From: a virus | Length of the DNA: 36,302 bases | Strand: one strand, 5' to 3' | Virus record (IMG/VR): IMGVR_UViG_3300008107_000362 | Location: 1 to 36,302 of that record | Shown here: positions 1 to 5,830 of the stretch, piece after piece | Numbering within the stretch: position 1 is the stretch's first letter | Layout of the letters: the number at the start of each line of letters is the position of its first letter | Made by a program: the position numbers and the translations under genes | Notes under the pieces: generated by a model | What the model was told of the DNA's origin: nothing | What the model saw: only the letters and a program-made list of their open reading frames with translations | Database searches by the model: none

Positions 1-186
1 GTATTCTTTGTAGCGCAGTCCGAAATCTAAACTGTATTTTTTAGCCCACCGTTCAGCACCCTGATCGGTACCACCTGAAAGTATAGTTGCTGTATTGCCG
101 AATTGGTCACGTATTCGTTTGACAAACGAAGCGACTTTACTTTCACGGACATAATCTTTGCTACCGATTATCGCAATACTATACAT
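1..186 (-). CDS. SLOG-type (YspA/DUF2493-like) nucleotide-binding protein, 3' end outside window
   Basis: Only the first 62 codons are present; the gene runs off the left edge. The translation starts MYSIAIIGSKDY and contains SGGTDQGAERWAKKY. A hydrophobic first strand ending in GS/GSR, followed about 40 residues later by SGG-x-x-x-GA-(D/E), is the signature of SLOG Rossmann-like proteins (DprA/YspA group), which bind nucleotides or nucleotide-derived ligands. Phages often carry short stand-alone SLOG proteins of unknown role. The ATG overlaps the stop of the upstream nuclease gene by 8 bases, so the two are probably translationally coupled. The family call is fairly sure; no substrate can be inferred. 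Confidence 0.75.
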   Translation of the reverse strand, partial: MYSIAIIGSKDYVRESKVASFVKRIRDQFGNTATILSGGTDQGAERWAKKYSLDFGLRYKEY

Positions 187-1135
187 GTTCGATTCTATTT
201 TCTCTTGGACACAAATCAGTCATCTCTTCGTATTCACAAAATCTGCAATTGAATCCGCCCTTTCCCATAAAAGCAGGATGACTCTTATCGATATAATTAC
301 CGTCCTTATCGAAACATGAATCGATAAATTCTTGAAACGATTTTTCGAGTGACCGCATCGAAACTTTGCCGGATGCTGGTGAAAACTGAGCGACACGTTT
401 TATAGGCCATAAACTATCTTCATCGATCTTTTGGCGCAATATAAAATATACAATATCGACCTTATCTTGATCGATATTGAACTTTTCACAGAAATGTTTT
501 TTATATAACACCAATTGATCTGTAGTCGTTTTGTCCTGACGTTTCCATTTATTCCAACCTTTTTTAGCAGTCTTTATATCTAATATCGTATATCGCTTCG
601 ATGTCTTATCGTAAAACACCAAATCTAAATGCTGTTGTAATAATACAGTCGGCCGTTTCGGATCTGCGGTAACTGTCAACGGTAATTCTACACCGACTAA
701 ACTGACACCTTTTGTTGAAAAGTATGCGGTTCTTTTAGATTTTATGTGCCGTAATATTTCACAACCATCTTTATAATATTCAGCAAGTTCCTCTTTGGTC
801 GAAAAATGTGAACCGTGCTGCTCTACTGCAAGTTGATATTCTTCTTTCATCAACTCCATAAGACGTTTGCTGAGATCCATTTCGTTTGCAACCTTTACGG
901 CTCGTACATAACATGCATGAATGAATTCTTGCAATACACGGTGCATTGCAGTACCGTATACAAAACTTATCGATTGTGAAGGTACTTTATGTTTTCTTAC
1001 GTATCGCAACTCCCACTGTTTGGGACATTTTTTATATTTCGTGTATTGACTAAACGATACGATTTTTTCGGTTTCCCAGTTGATTTCTTTTTCCACAACT
1101 AAACCGAATACGCCACTTGCATACGTAAGACTCAT
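179..1135 (-). CDS. PD-(D/E)XK exonuclease of the Cas4/RecB type with Fe-S cysteines
   Basis: This 318-residue protein has the ordered motifs of Cas4/RecB nucleases: Cys37, GTAMH at 61-65, Asp171, DIK at 186-188 and a DQLVLYK motif around 206-212. A C-terminal cluster follows with Cys297, Cys300 and Cys309. Cys37 plus the three C-terminal cysteines is the usual [4Fe-4S] arrangement of this family. Such proteins are single-strand DNA exonucleases or helicase-nuclease partners that act in end processing and recombination. The gene is 5 bases downstream of the clamp-loader small subunit gene, at the end of the replication operon, which suggests a role in phage recombination or DNA turnover. No Cas1/Cas2 or CRISPR array is nearby, so a CRISPR role is unlikely. 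Confidence 0.82.
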   Translation of the reverse strand: MSLTYASGVFGLVVEKEINWETEKIVSFSQYTKYKKCPKQWELRYVRKHKVPSQSISFVYGTAMHRVLQEFIHACYVRAVKVANEMDLSKRLMELMKEEYQLAVEQHGSHFSTKEELAEYYKDGCEILRHIKSKRTAYFSTKGVSLVGVELPLTVTADPKRPTVLLQQHLDLVFYDKTSKRYTILDIKTAKKGWNKWKRQDKTTTDQLVLYKKHFCEKFNIDQDKVDIVYFILRQKIDEDSLWPIKRVAQFSPASGKVSMRSLEKSFQEFIDSCFDKDGNYIDKSHPAFMGKGGFNCRFCEYEEMTDLCPRENRIEHV

Positions 1136-1140
1136 CTTGA

Positions 1141-1620
1141 TTATTTTTTAGGTATACCATATACTTTAATTGCTTCTGCTTCACTGATTCCATACATTCT
1201 CAAGTAGTCTTTTAGTATCTGTGTTCCGTTTGCCGATTCGAATATGAACGACAAATTATCGTAGGTTTCCGATGTCGACCATTGTTCTTGCTGTGACAAA
1301 AATTCTATAAGTCTTTTCGATATTTTACTATCCTCTTCTGATTTTGATTTTATATACTTTGCCCAAAACTTCTTTTTAGGTAGTAAATCAAGATACAAGT
1401 TGTAAACATCCTTAGGTCGCATACCGGTAAGTGTATATTGTTGTAAATAGTTTACCGTTTCGATATAATCAGGATCCATTGAAATGAAACGATTTATCAT
1501 ATACGGACTGAATTGCTTCTGGTCAACATCTGATAGATCGTTCCATTTCGTTTTTTTATCGAATAGACAGCTTAGTAGGTCGAATATTGTTTTACCTTTT
1601 ACAGTATTAGTTTTCGCCAA
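1141..1620 (-). CDS. sliding-clamp loader small subunit (T4 gp62-like)
   Basis: This 159-residue protein resembles T4 gp62, the subunit that joins four gp44 ATPases to form the clamp loader. The matching core is a PYMINRFISM segment (residues about 39-48) followed by a helical LLPKKKFWAKYIK segment (about 79-91). These correspond to the FMVNxALS and PxGKRxGKWAK parts of gp62. It is a little shorter than T4 gp62 (187). Position supports the call: it follows the gp44-like gene with only a small zinc-ribbon gene between them, overlapping the latter by 14 bases. Similarity is modest at residue level, and gene order contributes much of the confidence. Confidence 0.78.
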   Translation of the reverse strand: MAKTNTVKGKTIFDLLSCLFDKKTKWNDLSDVDQKQFSPYMINRFISMDPDYIETVNYLQQYTLTGMRPKDVYNLYLDLLPKKKFWAKYIKSKSEEDSKISKRLIEFLSQQEQWSTSETYDNLSFIFESANGTQILKDYLRMYGISEAEAIKVYGIPKK

Positions 1621-1867
1621 GGTCTATCAATTTAGTATCATTAACTAATTGGTCTTCGTCAGGCATCATATCACCAATTGGTGTACCGCAGTCGTCACAT
1701 CTGAAAACCGGTATCGGCACCAGTTGGTCTTGTGGCGACCCGACTAAAATTTTTGAAACACGTCGAAACATGAATGTCTGTGCGAAAAACCTACCATCGC
1801 AATTCGAACAAACTTCCGGTGTCGACTGTGATAATAATTGTGCCGGTGAAATTCCGTGTAAATCCAT
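1607..1867 (-). CDS. small zinc-ribbon protein between the clamp-loader genes
   Basis: This 86-residue protein has two CxxC pairs, Cys20/Cys23 and Cys57/Cys60, separated by about 33 residues and a basic stretch (FRRVSK). The layout is that of a zinc ribbon, which usually binds nucleic acid or protein. The C terminus is acidic. The ATG is preceded by AAAAGGAAGTT, a clear ribosome binding site, and the 3' end overlaps the gp62-like gene by 14 bases. T4 has no gene here, so this is an addition to the clamp-loader cassette. The specific function is unknown; an accessory of the clamp loader or a transcription-related adaptor are both possible. Confidence 0.7.
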   Translation of the reverse strand: MDLHGISPAQLLSQSTPEVCSNCDGRFFAQTFMFRRVSKILVGSPQDQLVPIPVFRCDDCGTPIGDMMPDEDQLVNDTKLIDLGEN

Positions 1868-1876
1868 AACTTCCTT

Positions 1877-2812
1877 TTATTTTAAATGTGAGATTATACC
1901 AATAAACATAGCCATAATACTGATTTCTTTATCGACACACATTGCATCTTCACGCATTGTTTTTGCAATTTCAAGTATTATAGCCGCCTGAGTTCCTTCC
2001 TTTGCATACTGTTCGATATTATCGTACAGGAATCGATATAAATCATCGAACGTTCTGACTTTACTATCGGCAACAATCTGTCTGATATTTGTAAACATGT
2101 CCTTTGATGTAGATTTCGATTTCAACACATCTAAAATCTTATTCATGTAATCGACCTCCATCACAGATTGCTTTGTCAATTTCAATTCACCATTGACGAT
2201 TTGACGTTGTGTTGAACCGATGACTCTACGAATATCAGGATAACTGTTATTTATAATTATACCGACATCTTTCATATCGAACTGCACATTTTCCTGTTTC
2301 AATATATCGACAAGACGAATCGCTACATCTTTTTTAGATGGTGGATAGACTTCGAATACTGTACATCGACTCTGAATCGGATCGATTATTTTCTCAGGAT
2401 AGTTACATGTCAATATGAACCGTGACTTTCTTGAGTACTGCTCCATCATGTTTCTCAGTACTGCCTGTGCGTTTGGTGTTAGATAATCGGCCTCATCAAG
2501 AAACACAATTTTCCACTTCTTGAAACCTACACTCGATACAAAGGATTTTATCTTTGTACGTATAGTATCGACATTGTTTTCATCTGATGCATTGATATAT
2601 AACACATCGCAATCGATTGTGTTTGTGATTATCTTACCTAATGTTGTTTTACCGGTACCTGCTCTTGCATGTAATAACAAGTGAGGAATATCATCCTGAT
2701 CGATATAACGTTGGACAGTTTCTTTTAGGTTTTCATTGCCGATATAATCGGCTAATTTATGTGGACGATGCTTCTCTGTCCATAACGAGTGTGTAATTAC
2801 GTTTTCTTGCAT
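1877..2812 (-). CDS. sliding-clamp loader large subunit (T4 gp44-like AAA+ ATPase)
   Basis: This 311-residue RFC-type ATPase opens and loads the sliding clamp at primer ends. Visible motifs are Walker A (HARAGTGKT, 48-56), Walker B with a DEAD box (106-109), sensor 1 (ILTCNYPEKI, about 133-142) and the SRC motif with the trans-acting arginine finger (148-150). The N-terminal WTEKHRPHKLADYIGN segment is the usual RFC start. Length is close to T4 gp44 (319). It overlaps the upstream glycosyltransferase gene by 16 bases. A well-formed promoter lies inside that gene about 85 bases upstream (2896-2927), so the clamp-loader genes can be transcribed separately from the polymerase and clamp genes. 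Confidence 0.95.
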   Translation of the reverse strand: MQENVITHSLWTEKHRPHKLADYIGNENLKETVQRYIDQDDIPHLLLHARAGTGKTTLGKIITNTIDCDVLYINASDENNVDTIRTKIKSFVSSVGFKKWKIVFLDEADYLTPNAQAVLRNMMEQYSRKSRFILTCNYPEKIIDPIQSRCTVFEVYPPSKKDVAIRLVDILKQENVQFDMKDVGIIINNSYPDIRRVIGSTQRQIVNGELKLTKQSVMEVDYMNKILDVLKSKSTSKDMFTNIRQIVADSKVRTFDDLYRFLYDNIEQYAKEGTQAAIILEIAKTMREDAMCVDKEISIMAMFIGIISHLK

Positions 2813-3849
2813 TCTGCTAAATTTTTTATTATTTGTTTAAATGTATCTGAACTGAAATGCCGTTCAATGATTTTTTCAGTCTCTTCTGCAATATTCAAAT
2901 TTACGTAATTTTCCTGAATATTCCAAATTTTTTCTCGTATAATTTCACCCTCACGAATGAAATTTATATAAGGTGGCCTGGTCAATTTATTTGGATACAA
3001 CCATTTGGAATTATACAGTTCTGCATAAATCGGTATATCAGGTAATATTGGTATACATCCTAACACCATCGATTCTAAAACATAATACGGATCCGAATCT
3101 GCCTGATTTATCGAAAACAATATTTTTGCACGTGCTAAAACTTTTCGATATTCTGCCGGTGATAGATTCGCTTGATATAAATTTATGAACGCAAATGACG
3201 TGAATTCTTTTTGCAGTGCCTCAAATAATTTGATGTCATGTGTAGAATCAGGCGTCGTATTCATTACGATCAAATCTTCTTTTACAATGTCATAATCCGC
3301 AACACTCTTTCGAATATTATCGACTACAGAACTAAAGGGTAGGGGACAAAACATTATTTTATTTTGCCACCTACCACTATAGATTCGCCGGAAAGTGTGT
3401 AGTTTCGATTCGACAGTCACAAGATTATAGTCGTAACATGCAACTAAAGATCTTTCGAACCTGTCGGACCAGTCGTAATTTTTGCCACGCAATTTTGTTC
3501 TTAGATCTCCATGTTGATAGAAAGAACCATCGTTCCAAAAACCTATCAATTTAAAATCAAGATCGAATGCTTCACTGTATTCCTTTAGTGTAATTGTTAG
3601 AGGGTCTCGTGCGTTCGGAAAAATGAATACAGATCCTTTTTTGGCGTAATTACGCAAATGGTGAACCATATTCGTAGATAGTGTCGATGCAGAATAGAAA
3701 TTACTAAACATGTAATCTTTGTTACGGTGCCCTTTAATAAAGGTTACCGATTCTACATTTTCAAGTGTACGTAATTCGTCACAAACAAGTTGCCATCGAA
3801 TATCGTATGACAAACCACCTGATGCATTATCTATAACAAATATGTTCAT
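2797..3849 (-). CDS. GT-B fold glycosyltransferase (GT4-like)
   Basis: This 350-residue protein starts with a Rossmann strand (MNIFVIDNASGGLS). Its C-terminal half has the donor-binding pattern of retaining GT-B enzymes: an AKILFSIN strand, then DPYYVLESMVLGCIPILPD (253-271), with Glu259 as the conserved glutamate and Gly264 of the EAMxxG-type motif. Such enzymes move a sugar from a nucleotide sugar to an acceptor. The gene lies inside the replication cassette between the sliding clamp and clamp-loader genes, whereas virion glycosylation genes usually sit near tail genes. In T4, glucosyltransferases decorate hydroxymethylcytosine in DNA. I infer that DNA, perhaps a modified base, is a plausible acceptor here; a surface or protein acceptor cannot be excluded. 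No signal peptide or membrane segment is visible. Confidence 0.75.
   Translation of the reverse strand: MNIFVIDNASGGLSYDIRWQLVCDELRTLENVESVTFIKGHRNKDYMFSNFYSASTLSTNMVHHLRNYAKKGSVFIFPNARDPLTITLKEYSEAFDLDFKLIGFWNDGSFYQHGDLRTKLRGKNYDWSDRFERSLVACYDYNLVTVESKLHTFRRIYSGRWQNKIMFCPLPFSSVVDNIRKSVADYDIVKEDLIVMNTTPDSTHDIKLFEALQKEFTSFAFINLYQANLSPAEYRKVLARAKILFSINQADSDPYYVLESMVLGCIPILPDIPIYAELYNSKWLYPNKLTRPPYINFIREGEIIREKIWNIQENYVNLNIAEETEKIIERHFSSDTFKQIIKNLAECKKT
2896..2927 (-). promoter_or_regulatory. Bacteroidetes-type promoter inside the glycosyltransferase gene, upstream of the clamp-loader gene
   Basis: On the minus strand TTTG (2924-2927) and TAAATTTG (2896-2903) are separated by exactly 20 bases, giving TTTG-N20-TAnnTTTG. 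The bases after the -33 box read GGAAT, as in the intergenic promoters of this window. The predicted start near 2889 leaves a leader of about 77 bases to the gp44-like ATG. It lies in coding sequence, so part of the match could be chance, but the spacing is identical to the six intergenic copies. Confidence 0.6.
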
Positions 3850-3862
3850 ACGTTGTTAGAAA

Positions 3863-4081
3863 TTATACAACTTCGACAATTTTGGTTTCTGAAACATTCT
3901 TCACGCGATAATCACGAATATCACCTACTGTCGTGAAATTTTTAATTACCTGTGCTTCTGCTTCAGTAACTCCTGTTGCCAATGTCAAATACTGTTCGGT
4001 ACTTTTTTTGTACTTTCCGGTATTCGATTCTGACTTAATCTCTACATCTACTCGAAAATACATTTGTCCATCTGTTCTCAT
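3863..4081 (-). CDS. small DUF4494-like protein
   Basis: This 72-residue protein reads YFRVDVEIKSES, then a basic stretch, EQYLTLATGVTEAEAQVI and a C-terminal IRDYRVKNVSETKIVEVV. A short beta strand, a lysine-rich turn and TEAEAxxI followed by a variable strand resemble DUF4494 proteins, small proteins of unknown function known mainly from Bacteroidetes and their phages. It lies 13 bases upstream of the glycosyltransferase start. I recognise the pattern from memory and cannot score it. The function is unknown. Confidence 0.6.
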   Translation of the reverse strand: MRTDGQMYFRVDVEIKSESNTGKYKKSTEQYLTLATGVTEAEAQVIKNFTTVGDIRDYRVKNVSETKIVEVV

Positions 4082-4098
4082 AAAACTATTTTTAATGC

Positions 4099-4314
4099 TT
4101 AATTTATTAATACAATTTTGAATGTGTCAGGATACTTTTTAGGTGTCTCTAAATATCGGTGTTCTGTTAATATAATACCAACAGGGTCACCGTAATTGTC
4201 TAACTCGACTAAATGTGCTCTTTTAGGTGCCGCGTATTTAACGAATATGAAAAGTCGACCATCGTCGATATGTTGTACTAACTGACCTTTTTTGAATTTC
4301 TTATTCTTTGTCAT
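4099..4314 (-). CDS. small basic protein of unknown function
   Basis: This 71-residue protein has a lysine-rich start (MTKNKKFKKGQLV) and several short predicted beta strands (LFIFVKY, AHLVEL, PVGIILT). KKGQLVxHxDDGRxFxxV looks like a small SH3-like or KOW-like beta barrel, but I cannot assign a family. It overlaps the small membrane protein gene upstream by 14 bases, so it belongs to the same operon. Function is unknown. Confidence 0.6.
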   Translation of the reverse strand: MTKNKKFKKGQLVQHIDDGRLFIFVKYAAPKRAHLVELDNYGDPVGIILTEHRYLETPKKYPDTFKIVLIN

Positions 4315-4459
4315 GCGTACACTCGTGTTTCGAATCGAATTTCATACGTAACCAACACCAACAATAACGATACGCTACAACTAAACCACCGGCACCTAAT
4401 AGTAAATTGGGATGACCTTCACCGCATAATCCAGTCGCATGTCTTAAAAATTCAATCAT
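4301..4459 (-). CDS. 52-residue membrane protein (short gene)
   Basis: The reading frame from the ATG at 4459 to the TAA at 4301 encodes MIEFLRHATGLCGEGHPNLL followed by a hydrophobic segment (LLGAGGLVVAYRYCWCWL) and a charged tail. It fills an otherwise empty 137-base gap. Its start overlaps the phosphoribosyltransferase stop by 8 bases and its end overlaps the next gene by 14 bases, the normal packing in this genome. Small proteins with a similar FxxHxxGxCGExHPN start and a single membrane helix are common in phages of Bacteroidetes, to my recollection. The function is unknown; a membrane-associated host-takeover or superinfection role is only a guess. Confidence 0.72.
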   Translation of the reverse strand: MIEFLRHATGLCGEGHPNLLLGAGGLVVAYRYCWCWLRMKFDSKHECTHDKE

Positions 4460-5024
4460 CGTTTTTCATTTTTAGTATTGACGGAATCTGTCGCATATAA
4501 CCATGAGGATTATCCATACCATATCCAACCAACCATTCGTCTTCTAATTCGAATAAACTCCAAACTTCTGAATAATATTTTCGCAGTTCTTCAACCGGTG
4601 TCGTTTTACGTCTTGCACATGTGCATAATACTAATTCGACCGGTGCGCCGTTTGCCTCGTAGTATTCCGCAATAAGTTTTGCGGTCTCACCACTATCTGC
4701 AATATCGTCGAATATATAAATGCGCTGGTTAGGTTCTATATGTAAGTCGTTGCCGTCTGCATCAGTGAAACGTTGTAATCGTGTGTTTCCTGATTTTTCA
4801 GTACCAGTGTAAGAGGTAACTTTACAAAAGTCTACATGCGCATCGAATGCTAAATATCGTGTAATATCACTGAAGAATCGATACCCTCCATCTAAAACAC
4901 ATACCCATGTACTTTTAAGTGGGCTTTCTTTATGATACGAGTTTATATGTGTCGCCATCGATTTGATTCTCGTTTCGATTTCACCACTCGTATATAAAAC
5001 ATTGTACTTGCCTGTTTCTACCAT
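4452..5024 (-). CDS. phosphoribosyltransferase, hypoxanthine/guanine PRTase-like
   Basis: This 190-residue protein has the PRPP-binding loop IFDDIADSGET (104-114) with the paired acidic residues. A VLDGGYRF loop lies at 43-50, a flexible SYTGTEKSG loop at 71-79, and WLVGYGMD at 163-170, which matches the VVGYGLDY segment of HPRTs. HPRTs join a purine base to PRPP to give the nucleotide. A purine PRTase in an operon with DNA polymerase, and downstream of a 7-deazaguanine pathway, could salvage guanine or hypoxanthine. It might instead act on an unusual base; this is inference. A strong ribosome binding site (AAAAAGGAAGTT) precedes the ATG, and the gene sits 10 bases downstream of the clamp gene. 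Confidence 0.85.
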   Translation of the reverse strand: MVETGKYNVLYTSGEIETRIKSMATHINSYHKESPLKSTWVCVLDGGYRFFSDITRYLAFDAHVDFCKVTSYTGTEKSGNTRLQRFTDADGNDLHIEPNQRIYIFDDIADSGETAKLIAEYYEANGAPVELVLCTCARRKTTPVEELRKYYSEVWSLFELEDEWLVGYGMDNPHGYMRQIPSILKMKNDD

Positions 5025-5034
5025 AACTTCCTTT

Positions 5035-5775
5035 TTATTGTATCATTACTAATAAATACTTTGTACTGAATCCATCACCTGCAAATTTAATTGTCATCAG
5101 ACCTTGTGAACTTAATTCGATACTACCTGTCGTACAGTCTTTATTCGCTGCAAATATCTCTTTTATCGTATTCGAATTGAATTTCATTGCAGGTATAGAT
5201 CCGTCAATCGAGTCGACTGATAGTGCCAATGTAATCTTATCGGTGTTGTGCTCTGCATAGTTAATTACTAAATTCACATCGTCACCATCTTGAATAAATG
5301 CCACAACCTCACTATCAGGCAATGCGTTTTTTGCTTTGATATACTGATCGATTGTTATCGAATTAACATTCAATTTCACATCAACAGGTGGCAATTGATT
5401 TATCGAAGGTGGTGTTTCAATAATATCCAAATCGGCTAACATTATCTGACCTGACATAATGTCATCGATTATATCCATTGATACCACTTTACCTAAGTCT
5501 TGATTAAACGATACCTCAACTTCGGTTTGCATTGCCGATAATATTTTCGATATTGTCGTTGTGTTGAATACACCGAACTCGAATTCATCGCCAAGAGTCG
5601 TATCACCAGGATGTTTCACATCGACATCATTTACAACAACAAACCCTAATAGATCCTTTTGGTCTGTTGCAAAACTTGTCAATAATTTACGATCCTTCGA
5701 CGTGATTCTGACCTGGTTACAAAGACCACCTAATGAATACTTGCTTATAAAATTTACTAACTTTTCCTTTTTCAT
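5035..5775 (-). CDS. sliding clamp (T4 gp45-like processivity factor)
   Basis: This 246-residue protein has the length and strand-rich composition of T4 gp45 (228), the trimeric ring that tethers the polymerase to DNA. Diagnostic parts are the DEFEFGVFNTTTISKIL segment (about 63-79), an AxxIMLADL-type strand, SITIDQYIKAKNALPDS (about 139-155) and a C-terminal beta-rich KYLLVMI. Gene order (polymerase, then clamp, then clamp loader further on) supports the call. It is the first gene after a promoter at 5791-5822 in the short gap behind the polymerase gene, so it can be expressed above the polymerase level. Confidence 0.88.
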   Translation of the reverse strand: MKKEKLVNFISKYSLGGLCNQVRITSKDRKLLTSFATDQKDLLGFVVVNDVDVKHPGDTTLGDEFEFGVFNTTTISKILSAMQTEVEVSFNQDLGKVVSMDIIDDIMSGQIMLADLDIIETPPSINQLPPVDVKLNVNSITIDQYIKAKNALPDSEVVAFIQDGDDVNLVINYAEHNTDKITLALSVDSIDGSIPAMKFNSNTIKEIFAANKDCTTGSIELSSQGLMTIKFAGDGFSTKYLLVMIQ

Positions 5776-5790
5776 AAAATTTAATTTAAA

Positions 5791-5822
5791 CCAATATACG
5801 TATTTTTTTTAAGATAACCAAA
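5791..5822 (-). promoter_or_regulatory. promoter upstream of the sliding clamp gene
   Basis: TTTG (5819-5822) and TATATTGG (5791-5798) on the minus strand are spaced by 20 bases. The -7 box departs at one base from TAnnTTTG. The element lies in the 55-base gap between the polymerase stop and the clamp ATG and shares the ATATTTGG context of the other promoters. A run of eight A residues lies in the spacer. It is the weakest match among the intergenic copies. Confidence 0.6.
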
Positions 5823-5830
5823 TATTTTCA

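Noticed and set aside
179-1135. Cas4-like nuclease as evidence for a CRISPR system
   Set aside because: No repeats, Cas1 or Cas2 are present and the gene lies in a phage replication operon; Cas4-like nucleases are common in phages.
5775-5830. A-rich run behind the polymerase gene as an intrinsic terminator
   Set aside because: No stable hairpin precedes the run in the transcribed direction; it is better explained as promoter spacer.
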